Under the pieces are notes generated by a model that searched no databases, was not told the DNA's origin, and was given only the letters and a program-made list of their open reading frames with translations. From IMG/VR virus record IMGVR_UViG_3300037493_001906, positions 1 through 64,000 of that record: a stretch of 64,000 nt of DNA, one strand, 5' to 3'. The stretch is from a virus. Shown in pieces: positions 54,601 to 62,212 of the stretch (its first letter is position 1; every line of letters begins with the position of its first letter). Made by a program: the position numbers and the translations under genes.

Positions 54601-57132
54601 GGTAAGTAAACCACCTTTTAGATTATTATAGTTTTTAAAATAGTTTAATAATGTAGTACCTATTGCTGTACCACTTCCTGTATTATTAAAGTATGCAATA
54701 TCTGCTTGAGTAGGAGATGTTACAATTAAATCATTTTGATTAATTGTTGTATCTCCTGTTGTATCATCATTGCCTGATGCATAAGTATTAGTATTTATGT
54801 TTGCAAACAAAGGAAATACTGTTCCTGGACCAAGAGTACCACTAGTATTACGTGTAGCAATATCTGTACTTAAATTATAATTTACTTTATGAGGTAAGTT
54901 TTCTTCAGAAAAACCCTGCATATATGGAGATACATAATTTACTTTTCTTTGACCATTCATTGCAATAGCAGCAATACCAAGACCAGCTAAAGCAGATATT
55001 ACAAAACAAAAATCTTTAATTAATTTTTCTCTTGGATGCTTATCTGATAATTCAAATTTACCTGTTATATTACCATGAAATTCACCATGAATTTTTATTT
55101 CTTTAGCAGAGAGGAATGGATTAACAAAAGTTGTATCAGGACTATGAAAACTAAATATATTATTATTAATGGATGCTTGAGGATTATATCCAACTTGGTC
55201 AATCATACCTCCACCATATGGATATTTTTGACCAGTTGTAGGGGTAGTAGATAAGAATGGATCAGCACCAAGATCATTATAGGGATAGTTAGCATATAAA
55301 CCTTTTTTACCTGAATTATCAGGTAGAGTATATTCTCTCATATTATTTATGAGACCTTTAGCTAAAATGGTTTTATTACCATTTCTTGTTCCTCTAAAGA
55401 TTTCATAACCCACAATACCTACAACAGGAGTACCATCATTTTTAATTGGTGCCTTAATCTTATCAAATACTACACCAAGTATTCTTATATTTCCTGTTAC
55501 AGGATCTGTGTATAGACAAGTAGATCCTGGACCAGTATTTAAATCAGGAAATTTATGATGTCTAATTTGTCTACCACAAAGATCAAATTGACCTTTTATA
55601 GAAACTCCATTTCCTATTCCTGGTGTTGCAGCTTGAATATTATATGGTAATACTCCTGGAATATTAAAACCAGGATTTAAAGTATTTGTTTCTGAATTCC
55701 ATACTTCAGGATTATCATCTGGATATTGTTCTGATGATTCCCAATATCCCATAATACCTTCTCCAATAACAACACCACCATCTGATAATATAGTATTAGG
55801 AGCATTAGTAAAAACAGATGTATTACCTACAAACCATTCTTCATTTGTAAGATCACCAGTTATACTATCTAGAGCATTAGGTATTCCATCTATTCCAGGT
55901 GCATTAAATTTTGGTCTACCAGGAATATGATATGCAGAAGATTTATCTCCTGTATCATATACCCATCTTATAAAAAAAGAATAAACTTCATCTCTTAAGT
56001 AATTAGTTTTATTTCCACCTTTAATATAATAATCTGCAGGATATTCTATAGATTGCCATTTTGTAATAATTTGGTTAGCTAAAGGTTGGTAATTAAAATC
56101 TTCTTTTGAAGTAGGTCCTGTTCTAATTAAATATGAACCAACAGAATATGTAGCATCTGTTTTATCTATAATAGGTGTCATGATTGGAATCTGTTCAATA
56201 GGAAAAGTTGGCCAAGTATTATCTATTGTATCAAAACTAAGTCTTTGTTGATGTGTACTATATACACCTGCTAATTTTGCTACTGTTTGTTGATTTACTA
56301 CAGATATAATTACTATTTGAAATTCTGTAAATCTAGTATCTAAACTAGTTAATATAACATCTAATGAACAGGAAGAGTTATTATGATTAAATAATGATTG
56401 CACATTTGATATATACCAATCACTTATTTTTTGGCCATCTACAGTATATGCAATAGCAACCATGTATGAACCATTGAGTAGTGTTCCTGAACCAAAACCA
56501 TTTTGTACTTCTACACAAGGCGTATCAATAAAGGTAGCTAATCTTAATTTATTACAATCAAGATTCTTTGAATTTATTGTATTATTACAAGTAGCAGAGT
56601 TATTAGGATCTGGAACTTGAATCCAAGGAATAGGACTATTAGGATTTAAATAACTATTATCAGATACTGGGTCAATAGTAAAAGTAAGATTTCTTGTTGG
56701 ATTTAATCCATCATCCCAGTATGCCCTATATGTACAACTAACTACAGGTCTTGTTACACCCTTAATTAAATTGGTTGCAGAAAAATTAAGACAAGGATCA
56801 TTTACAACAGTTTCATATGTACATAATGATTCAGTAAAAATACCTATCTCATGACAAGGACCATTAGTAGTATAAATTAACCATTTATCTGCAGTGATAT
56901 GTATTGTTCCAATGATTTTAGGAATTGAAGTACCACAACCAGTATAGGTTATATTAATACAATTTATATTTGAAGGTTCATTACCTAACTTTCCTAAGTC
57001 ACCAGTTTTAGAATTGTTTATAGCATTTCTAGCCTGGGTCCAGGAATCATCAGGTAAGTGAAAATCATTTACATCTTCACTTAACTCTTTGTCAAATCTA
57101 CGTGTATTAATCTGATTAGTATCTTTTGCCAT
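51682..57132 (-). CDS. 1816-residue tail protein, muzzle / tail-stabilisation candidate
   Basis: The N-terminus is MAKDTNQINTRRFDKELSED, then FHLPDDSWTQARNAINN. The rest is beta-rich with many Asn, Thr, Tyr and Pro and few charged residues, typical of an exposed virion beta structure. A short hydrophobic helix at about 715-730 (FVISALAGLGIAAIAMNG) breaks the pattern. It follows two ring/adaptor candidates and precedes the cargo genes, which is where crAss-like phages keep the large muzzle or P22 gp10-like tail protein. That role is inferred from order and composition. Its ATG overlaps the stop of the displaced gene end at 57132 (TAATG), the original junction. Confidence 0.65.
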   Translation of the reverse strand: MAKDTNQINTRRFDKELSEDVNDFHLPDDSWTQARNAINNSKTGDLGKLGNEPSNINCINITYTGCGTSIPKIIGTIHITADKWLIYTTNGPCHEIGIFTESLCTYETVVNDPCLNFSATNLIKGVTRPVVSCTYRAYWDDGLNPTRNLTFTIDPVSDNSYLNPNSPIPWIQVPDPNNSATCNNTINSKNLDCNKLRLATFIDTPCVEVQNGFGSGTLLNGSYMVAIAYTVDGQKISDWYISNVQSLFNHNNSSCSLDVILTSLDTRFTEFQIVIISVVNQQTVAKLAGVYSTHQQRLSFDTIDNTWPTFPIEQIPIMTPIIDKTDATYSVGSYLIRTGPTSKEDFNYQPLANQIITKWQSIEYPADYYIKGGNKTNYLRDEVYSFFIRWVYDTGDKSSAYHIPGRPKFNAPGIDGIPNALDSITGDLTNEEWFVGNTSVFTNAPNTILSDGGVVIGEGIMGYWESSEQYPDDNPEVWNSETNTLNPGFNIPGVLPYNIQAATPGIGNGVSIKGQFDLCGRQIRHHKFPDLNTGPGSTCLYTDPVTGNIRILGVVFDKIKAPIKNDGTPVVGIVGYEIFRGTRNGNKTILAKGLINNMREYTLPDNSGKKGLYANYPYNDLGADPFLSTTPTTGQKYPYGGGMIDQVGYNPQASINNNIFSFHSPDTTFVNPFLSAKEIKIHGEFHGNITGKFELSDKHPREKLIKDFCFVISALAGLGIAAIAMNGQRKVNYVSPYMQGFSEENLPHKVNYNLSTDIATRNTSGTLGPGTVFPLFANINTNTYASGNDDTTGDTTINQNDLIVTSPTQADIAYFNNTGSGTAIGTTLLNYFKNYNNLKGGLLTSWSNNLLGKSDDTFIYNGLNKAYNVETATHNGLNTGSVNIEQADGAYQNMPMASVSALTANIPLFFNYFTQGTDTALNFFKAVISYKDYALRYHSHCLYTDYAIPTTGDRRRVINHAQYIGPQIATFNSTYRINNLYRSNYVAIQTGNTLKNPDTGDFSRIRVTDVVALAEPSIFNNLQVKNPSKQSFSSQNPADYSSDVNFRLATYPKGTRPQTASSHYASLKQRLINQYGQINSISLIPVSTCTTPLYIPNPRTGVLNLNSTTGTLFGGDTYVGRYTEKNTFFYFYNWMYGEPDGTQFDYTKNEMIPYPRYWANFNQFQTGDFTSSMGTFFNTFNPNAIVTPSSYYSLDDVSNTPGTWVVLPNFTSLSFSMEYAWFYLFNSGVKDFYVETEINLAQRDWGELDTERFYDPGYYDDTNILFNTGIIKATNYYKYDQSLSYSKLFLNYVSWAATQRYNYNPVLAEDCYVYSKNRVIYSLPNQYESLRDNWSIFLINNYKDFESTLTCIKPINKSGAMIFFESQSPVMFQGTDTLETGLGTKLVIGDGGLFSQPLQSITNADRPYEFASCQDRLSVINTPMGIYWISQNQGKIFSYTNSLNELSMNDIKWWLVLYLPFKLVQQFPNFALTNNPVIGVGTQSIYDNQNGLLYFTKKDYSLRTDLPASITVQYDDILKDNTFNIYMNNAYMFAIKLGDDTQLVPNPIQGQPPIPVWQLYFEDASWTISYDPKIGSWISYHDWHPDLVIPGKNTFLTTHNNGIWIHNLAYQSYCNYYGINYPFEVEYMVNTVQTVNTLRSIEYQLECYKYDTNGFDRFHVLDYNFDKAVIYNTEQVSGYLRLNLSTAIKKDPQLITTYPIIGSNVIDILYSKEENKYRFNQFWDITDDRGEYFNPNIPGFAERMIWNTGANGYARTLNTVNLNYAKDFFERKKFRHYTNTVWLRKDPVNDNTKYPNGNPYKMLVILTNNKELYSPR

Positions 57133-57209
57133 TATCTAACTATTTTATCACCGTAGAGATCATTAGGATTTTTGTCCCACTGATACCAAGGATAACTCTT
57201 AAACTTACT
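57132..57209 (-). pseudogene. displaced original 3' end of the adaptor gene
   Basis: Read on the minus strand, this stretch codes for SKFKSYPWYQWDKNPNDLYG, then DKIVR and a stop. The intact upstream gene ends FKSYSWFQYDRNPNNYMGER, then VIR and a stop. Twelve of 23 aligned residues are identical and most others are conservative. It has no start codon and a TAA lies in frame just before it. Its TAA overlaps the next gene's ATG (TAATG), as at many junctions here. It is best read as the old C-terminus, cut off when the HNH gene arrived with a replacement end. Confidence 0.85.
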
Positions 57210-57212
57210 TTA

Positions 57213-57680
57213 TTATTTATGTTTTACAATATATTCAATTGCTTTAAGCATAATATTTATATTATCTTTAAATTTTCCAATACCTGTATTACAATTATCA
57301 CATAAAAAACCTCTAATTTTTTTAGTATTGTGACAATGATCTAATGAAAGATCTTTTTTTTGTGATGAGTTATGTTCACCACAAATGGCACAATAGCCGT
57401 TGTAAAAATCATAAAGTTTTTTATATTCTTGTTTAGTAATTTTTATACCCTGTTTTTTATAAGAAGACATTTTAACCCCTAATTTAAATTTTTCAGGATT
57501 TTGTTTTCTATAAATACTTGACTTTATTTTATTTTTTTCTAAATTTTTTGGAAGTTTAGCTCTTTTTTTTGCATCTTCATTTTTACAAAATTTGCAATGA
57601 GACGCATATCCAGACTTGTTTCTAGGTTCAACTCCAAATAAAGAAACCTCTTTATTTATTTTACATTTTGTACAAATCAT
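57213..57680 (-). CDS. free-standing HNH endonuclease, endonuclease VII type
   Basis: The 155-residue protein has an N-terminal four-Cys finger (Cys 3, 6, 29 and 32). It then has the endonuclease VII-type core: CAIC at 97-100, LDHCH at 113-117 and CDNCN at 127-131, where the His pair and the last Asn form the nuclease site and the four Cys bind zinc. It overlaps the adaptor gene by 4 bases (ATGA). No group I intron core surrounds it, so it is a free-standing homing endonuclease. It probably spreads by cutting the 3' end of the adaptor gene in phages that lack it. Confidence 0.9.
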   Translation of the reverse strand: MICTKCKINKEVSLFGVEPRNKSGYASHCKFCKNEDAKKRAKLPKNLEKNKIKSSIYRKQNPEKFKLGVKMSSYKKQGIKITKQEYKKLYDFYNGYCAICGEHNSSQKKDLSLDHCHNTKKIRGFLCDNCNTGIGKFKDNINIMLKAIEYIVKHK

Positions 57681-58714
57681 CTAATTACCCTTTCTCCCAT
57701 ATAATTGTTTGGATTACGATCATATTGAAACCAGCTATAACTTTTAAACATATCATAATATTTTGCATACTGAGCTCTACGATTAGTAGTCCATACTCTT
57801 TTCATTTCTGAGAAGTTAGGAGTATTAACAATAGTAAGAGCATAATTTCTTGCTGCTCTATATCCCTCTTGAATAAGTTGAATCTTAGCAGGACTAATAT
57901 TCTCATCATTCATGATAAGATTTTCTAGTATTCTTTTTTTAATAGCATACTCATAGTACTCATTTATCATATCATGATCTGGAACCATAAGATTACCTTC
58001 ATCATCTTCTAGATCACCTTGATAATTAACATATACTTTACCTGTTGTGAAACTGGTATAGAGATAGCCATTTTTTATCCAAGCAGAATTAACTGAATTA
58101 AGATACAAATTAGGACATCCACAATCTATTGATTCAGGATTCTCTAAAATTCTAATTGGCATTAATCTCTTATATGTATTAGTAGTTGTATTGATTCTCT
58201 GTACTAACTCATAGCAATCATTTTTACAATTCATAAATACCCTAGGCTTCCTACAGTAGTCACCAAATGGTTCTAAAGGATTGTAGTCTTGTGTAGAGCA
58301 TGCAGTAGAAGCAGCAATACAATTGCATGGTTCAAAATTGCATCTATTACAATTGACTGTAGGAGCTGCACAGACATCTATTGTTCCTGGAGTTTCTTGG
58401 TAAGGAGCTATTAGCTTTTCTTCAATCCAAGTACCTTGTGGCATAGCTTGTTGTACAGTAACTTCATCACAAATAAGTGCAAAGTTAAGAGTAAAGAAAT
58501 CATCAGGTAGTTTTACTCTTCCTTTTTCAACATCAAGTAATGCTTCTTTAGTCATCATAATCCTAAGACCAAGATCATAGTTAACTCTCTTAGCAACTTT
58601 AATAAGTTGTTGAGGTTCTATTTGATTTTGTAAAGCAGCATTTTGAAAATCAACCAGAGCTTCACTTAGAAGTTGATCAAATGTTCTATATTTAAGTGTA
58701 TAATTATACGACAT
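57677..58714 (-). CDS. 345-residue tail ring/adaptor candidate
   Basis: The N-terminal half has FDQLLSEALVDFQNAALQ and DVEKGRVKLPDDFFTLNFAL, the kind of helix-then-beta layout of tail tubular or connector ring proteins. A Cys-rich loop lies at about 115-155 (CNRCNFEPCNC). The helical C-terminus ends FKSYSWFQYDRNPNNYMGER, then VIR. Its order before the large tail protein matches ring proteins of crAss-like tails. The last part of the gene was probably replaced along with the HNH insertion, since a second, diverged copy of the C-terminus lies past the HNH gene. The role is inferred from position and composition. Confidence 0.6.
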   Translation of the reverse strand: MSYNYTLKYRTFDQLLSEALVDFQNAALQNQIEPQQLIKVAKRVNYDLGLRIMMTKEALLDVEKGRVKLPDDFFTLNFALICDEVTVQQAMPQGTWIEEKLIAPYQETPGTIDVCAAPTVNCNRCNFEPCNCIAASTACSTQDYNPLEPFGDYCRKPRVFMNCKNDCYELVQRINTTTNTYKRLMPIRILENPESIDCGCPNLYLNSVNSAWIKNGYLYTSFTTGKVYVNYQGDLEDDEGNLMVPDHDMINEYYEYAIKKRILENLIMNDENISPAKIQLIQEGYRAARNYALTIVNTPNFSEMKRVWTTNRRAQYAKYYDMFKSYSWFQYDRNPNNYMGERVIR

Positions 58715-58718
58715 TGTT

Positions 58719-59393
58719 TTATGTTCTTAGTTGACTTTGTTTATCATCTTGCCCTTCTGCATGCATTTGAACCATCAGACTTAATTCTTTTATTGCATTT
58801 TGCTCTACTTCAGCAAATAGGTATTCAGGATACTGTAGTTTATTATCTTGGATAGGAGCACATTCATCACCATCACAAAGTAAATATTCAATACTTTCTT
58901 CCCATAATCCTTCTACTCTTACTGCTTCCCAAGTTACATTAGGTAAATAAAGATAACCATTTAAATACCAATAATACTTAACATTGTTATATTTAAAGTT
59001 AGTGCTCTTTGTCATGGCTACATATGTAGCTGGCTGAGTTCTATAACAAAGTTGAGAGCCATCAATAGAACTTACTGTTCTAAAGATAGCTCCATAGTCA
59101 CCTTCTAATACTGTAGGTAGTTTATCTTTTGTACGCATAATTGTACAATTAGATTTTATATCATTACAACAAGCTTCTACTCTATCTACCTCAATTAGAT
59201 CTACACAAGGTAGTGGAACAAATAAACTTTGAAAGCTTAAGATCTTATTTAATACTTGTTGTTTTCTAATAGATAGTTTAGCATATTTTGTTACTATGCT
59301 ATATATAAGGCGATCTGTTAAAAAGGCATCTTCATTGACACCTTTCATAACATTTCTTATTCTTGATATTGATTCTCCTATAGTTAGTCCCAT
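58719..59393 (-). CDS. 224-residue tail ring/adaptor candidate
   Basis: This protein starts MGLTIGESISRIRNVMKGVN with helices up to about residue 50, then a beta-rich core (FVPLPCVDLIEVDRVEACC; WYLNGYLYLPNVTWEAVRVE) and a C-terminal helix. That is the layout of small head-tail or tail-tube adaptors (T7 gp11 / P22 gp4-like), and its sister gene follows 4 bases later. Paired Cys residues are present, as in many virion proteins here. The function is an inference from layout and order. Confidence 0.55.
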   Translation of the reverse strand: MGLTIGESISRIRNVMKGVNEDAFLTDRLIYSIVTKYAKLSIRKQQVLNKILSFQSLFVPLPCVDLIEVDRVEACCNDIKSNCTIMRTKDKLPTVLEGDYGAIFRTVSSIDGSQLCYRTQPATYVAMTKSTNFKYNNVKYYWYLNGYLYLPNVTWEAVRVEGLWEESIEYLLCDGDECAPIQDNKLQYPEYLFAEVEQNAIKELSLMVQMHAEGQDDKQSQLRT

Positions 59394-59394
59394 G

Positions 59395-59982
59395 TTAATC
59401 TAGTTCAAATTCATTATAATCTTTTGTATGAAATTCAGTATTTGCTAACATCTGATGCTTATACTTTTTATTTTTAAATAAAACATTAATAGCTGTGAAG
59501 TTTTCTACCTGAACATATTTTTTCCAATTCTCAGGATAATGCTTTGCTACTGCTCTTGTAAATTCTCTTTCTCCTTTAAATTGCCAAAGCTCCCTATCTT
59601 GTAATCTATACTTACTAATAAAGTTAGTATAAAATATTTTAGCTATAAAATTGTCAGATTCAAAATTCCTATGCTTAACATTTTGATTTAACTCTTTAGA
59701 TTTTATATAATCAACATTATATTTTTTAGGAGGCATACATGTTCCTATAAATATATAACCTAACTCTTCTGGTAGTTCTGTGCCATCTCTATTTCCAATA
59801 GCATTTTCCCATATCCTTTTATTAAAAGTAACTATGATAGATTTAAGTGTACTATTTGATATATCTTTATATTGAGGATACTTCTCTTTAAACTTTAGAT
59901 ATAAGCTTTCATTAAGAATACTTGTTCTTTTTGCTCTAAATCTTGGAGCATTTAAGTCTGGCTTTTTGAAATAGTTTGTCAT
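59395..59982 (-). CDS. conserved crAss-type protein of unknown function
   Basis: The 195-residue basic protein contains STLKSIIVTFNKRIWENAIG, then NRDGTELPEELGYIFIGTC, a block I associate with proteins conserved in many Bacteroidota phages. It has no known role that I can name. Its N-terminus is Lys/Arg-rich. It stands directly after a terminator and an AT-rich inverted repeat, so it probably begins its own transcript, which would lead into the tail and cargo genes. Its stop lies 1 base before the next gene. Confidence 0.65.
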   Translation of the reverse strand: MTNYFKKPDLNAPRFRAKRTSILNESLYLKFKEKYPQYKDISNSTLKSIIVTFNKRIWENAIGNRDGTELPEELGYIFIGTCMPPKKYNVDYIKSKELNQNVKHRNFESDNFIAKIFYTNFISKYRLQDRELWQFKGEREFTRAVAKHYPENWKKYVQVENFTAINVLFKNKKYKHQMLANTEFHTKDYNEFELD

Positions 59983-59993
59983 AATAATACACC

Positions 59994-60005
59994 TTACTAT
60001 AATAT
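59994..60005 (-). promoter_or_regulatory. possible promoter element before the 195-residue gene
   Basis: On the minus strand this reads ATATTATAGTAA, 11 bases before the start codon. The same 12 bases occur at 62173-62184 just before the 489-residue gene. A gene after a terminator needs a promoter nearby, but no known consensus applies. Confidence 0.3.
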
Positions 60006-60018
60006 ACGTAATTTTTTT

Positions 60019-60038
60019 AAAGTTTAAAAATAAACTTT
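60019..60038. repeat. AT-rich perfect inverted repeat
   Basis: AAAGTTTA and TAAACTTT, 8 bases each, flank an AAAA loop. No T run follows on either strand in the terminator sense for the minus transcript. It lies between the terminator and the start of the 195-residue gene, so it may be an operator or part of a promoter. Confidence 0.5.
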
Positions 60039-60042
60039 TAAT

Positions 60043-60080
60043 CTGACAAAAGCAAAAAGCCCAGATTTCTCTGAGCTTTT
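60043..60080 (-). terminator. intrinsic terminator after the appendage genes
   Basis: Read on the minus strand, AAAAGCTCAGA pairs with TCTGGGCTTTT (one G-U pair) round a GAAA tetraloop, then a T-rich tail. It ends the transcript of the tail appendage genes and the mini-ORF before the next unit. Confidence 0.85.
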
Positions 60081-60125
60081 CACCTGTCAGTCACTGTTAT
60101 ACCAACAAACCGTGACATTTTTTTG

Positions 60126-60191
60126 TTAGGCTAGTGTAGTTGCTTTAACTATTACTGAACCACAGATTGTTTGAGGAATTGCAAAGGCCAT
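60126..60191 (-). CDS. 21-residue mini-ORF
   Basis: A 22-codon frame codes for MAFAIPQTICGSVIVKATTL, then Ala and TAA. Its upstream AT-rich leader (TTTAT/AAATA blocks) looks like that of the next gene upstream, which also starts MA. The tiny product is mildly hydrophobic with one Cys. It lies 19 bases after the 158-residue gene and directly before the terminator hairpin. It could be a real peptide, or the remnant of a longer appendage gene. I cannot decide. Confidence 0.4.
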   Translation of the reverse strand: MAFAIPQTICGSVIVKATTLA

Positions 60192-60210
60192 TTTATTTTA
60201 TATTTAAAGG

Positions 60211-60687
60211 TTAAACTGTTTCACAACTAGATTCAATAAAAAATTCATATTCTGTATTTGCAAGGAGTCCTGTTACAGTTACTGTACCAATTGCACCAGC
60301 AAGTGGTGAGCCAAAATAAAGCCAAGTTGTTGTTCCAAATTTTCTATAACGTACTCTATAACTTGTAGCAGTACTAGGAATCCAAGATAATACAACTGAA
60401 GTTGCTGTATTTGCAATTGCACTAAATCCAGTTATAGGACTATAACATACATCTGGTGTATAACATGCATCAGGACCTACACCACCTTGTGTAGCTAAGA
60501 CTTGAATTATATCACATAACCTATCTCCTGTTTTAACAAGACCTACATCTGGACCAGTATAGATGATACAACATGCATCAAATGTTTCTGAGCATGGGTT
60601 TGGTGTAGGGCAAAGGAATTCATTACAGGGGGCTGGTGTTGTTAGCCCCACATCATGACATCCACAATCTTTATTTCCGCAAGCCAT
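60211..60687 (-). CDS. 158-residue appendage protein with FN3-like domain
   Basis: The N-terminus is Cys-rich (CGNKDCGCHDVG; CNEFLCPTPNPC). At about 40-67, CCIIYTGPDVGLVKTGDRLC, then DIIQVLA matches a module at the start of the 489-residue neighbour. The rest, about 80-157, is a fibronectin type III-like domain: ITGFSAIANTATSVVLSWIP, then SYRVRYRKFGTTTW and LLANTEYEFFIESSC. Such domains on phage tails usually serve adhesion to host or mucus sugars. It lies 14 bases after its larger neighbour and was probably derived from it. Confidence 0.7.
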   Translation of the reverse strand: MACGNKDCGCHDVGLTTPAPCNEFLCPTPNPCSETFDACCIIYTGPDVGLVKTGDRLCDIIQVLATQGGVGPDACYTPDVCYSPITGFSAIANTATSVVLSWIPSTATSYRVRYRKFGTTTWLYFGSPLAGAIGTVTVTGLLANTEYEFFIESSCETV

Positions 60688-60701
60688 TTTATTTTATTTT
60701 A

Positions 60702-62171
60702 TTAAGGTAAAGGACTAGTTGTTATTGAATTAAATCCACATACTGTAGGAGGACACTCAAGACATGCTGTAGGTACAATGGTTAATCTTACATTATATAC
60801 AGTAGATGATGTTAATGGAGTAAATGTTCCTGTTACAGGTACTGCAGATCCTGCAGCTTGAGATTGTGAACTTAAAAGTGTTCCATAAGTTGAATCATAA
60901 AGTTCTGCAGTATATGTATAATTACCAGAAAGACTAGTAAAATCATAACTTACACTTTCAGTATCAGCAGTTAAAGTAACCTCTGGACAATTTGCTGTAT
61001 TAACTATAGTATATGATAAACATGAATTACATGTTGCATTTGTAGCTGGATTAGTTAAACAAGGTAATATATCTACTGTAATATCTAAAGCTGTATTAAT
61101 TGGTGTACCTGAAAGATCAATAGTATATCCAGTAATGTTATTAAGATATGAAATAATATCAAAATTAACTAGAATTATACTACCTGCTGAATCTGTTACT
61201 TTAATTTGAGTAGTTCCACTGCATTGAATAAATCCAGTTGGAATAGTACCACTAATAAATATTGTTAATCCTGATTCAACTAATGTAGAAGTAAGACTTA
61301 GATCAATACCATCACATCCTGAAGGACAACAATTAACTTGAATATTTCTTACTGCTGTTCTAATATCACATACAGTAACCCACATATTTCCAAATGCTTG
61401 AGCTAAATTTGATACTGTATTAGTCCATCCAGGTAAAGATGACATTGTTGTTGTATTACTTGTAAGAGATATATCAGTATTTAAACCTGCACATTGCTTT
61501 ACAATATTAGTATAAATATCTACTGTACCTCCTGTTGCTGATCTAAGTTCACAAAATTGTGCTTCTAATGCTGCAAGTACTATATCCATTTCTTCTGGAA
61601 CACTTGGCAAAACACATACAGGAGTAACTGTTGGTGGTATGTATATAGGAGGAGTAGCATTTTCAAGAACAATAATTCTTGCTGTGTTGTCAGCTACTGC
61701 AGCTTGTAATGTAGTTATATCAATAACAATAGAGCATACTCTATTTGCTATAGAAGTAACATAGTCTGTTATTTGAGCTTGAGTAACTGTATCTCCAAAA
61801 CCATTAACATAATAAAAACAAGGTGCTAAGTCTATAACACAGTCTGGACATCCTGCAGATGTTGTTGTACCTAGTCTTCCTATTATTATTCCATTTTTAG
61901 TATTAAGATCACATATCTGAGTTATCAAAAACTGAATAAGTTCAGAATAGCTTTGAGGTGGACCTGAAGGAAAGCTAAAACAAGATAGATCATAGGTACT
62001 AACCTTTAATTCATCAAGGACTGCACAAAGTTCTGTAGCTAGTTTGTATATTACATCACTAATTGTATCTCCTTTACAAAGATTAATACATGGAATATCT
62101 GGCCCTTGCCAGAGTACACAATTGGATGAGATACTATTACATCCTTTTTCATCATAATTTAGTGGTTTCAT
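60702..62171 (-). CDS. 489-residue tail appendage protein
   Basis: The N-terminal part has CVLWQGPDIPCINLCKGDTI, then SDVIYKLATELC at about 18-48, the module shared with the 158-residue neighbour. Then follow helical segments with Cys and IVLENATPP, which suggests a trimeric stalk. Beta-rich domains with an Ig/FN3 look come last (YTYTAELYDSTYGTLLSSQS; TSSTVYNVRLTIVP). A fibre or tail-appendage role is the natural reading. Cys residues are frequent, and disulphides may stiffen the extracellular part. Confidence 0.65.
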   Translation of the reverse strand: MKPLNYDEKGCNSISSNCVLWQGPDIPCINLCKGDTISDVIYKLATELCAVLDELKVSTYDLSCFSFPSGPPQSYSELIQFLITQICDLNTKNGIIIGRLGTTTSAGCPDCVIDLAPCFYYVNGFGDTVTQAQITDYVTSIANRVCSIVIDITTLQAAVADNTARIIVLENATPPIYIPPTVTPVCVLPSVPEEMDIVLAALEAQFCELRSATGGTVDIYTNIVKQCAGLNTDISLTSNTTTMSSLPGWTNTVSNLAQAFGNMWVTVCDIRTAVRNIQVNCCPSGCDGIDLSLTSTLVESGLTIFISGTIPTGFIQCSGTTQIKVTDSAGSIILVNFDIISYLNNITGYTIDLSGTPINTALDITVDILPCLTNPATNATCNSCLSYTIVNTANCPEVTLTADTESVSYDFTSLSGNYTYTAELYDSTYGTLLSSQSQAAGSAVPVTGTFTPLTSSTVYNVRLTIVPTACLECPPTVCGFNSITTSPLP

Positions 62172-62172
62172 A

Positions 62173-62212
62173 TTACTATAATATATTAAATATTCCTCTA
62201 ATTAACAAATTA
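62173..62212 (-). promoter_or_regulatory. gap with two shared elements before the 489-residue gene
   Basis: The 38-base gap holds ATATTATAGTAA (shared with 59994-60005) and AATTTGTTAATTAG (13 of 15 bases shared with 47246-47260), both read on the minus strand. This overlap with two other gaps suggests promoter function. The stop of the preceding gene overlaps the second element. Confidence 0.3.

Noticed and set aside
57132-57680. A second group I intron round the HNH gene
   Set aside because: Less than 90 bases lie outside the HNH gene and no core boxes are present; both flanks encode complete gene ends.
60084-60128. Plus-strand terminator (GTCAC/GTGAC stem followed by seven T)
   Set aside because: The stem is only 5 bp with a long loop, and no plus-strand gene precedes it.
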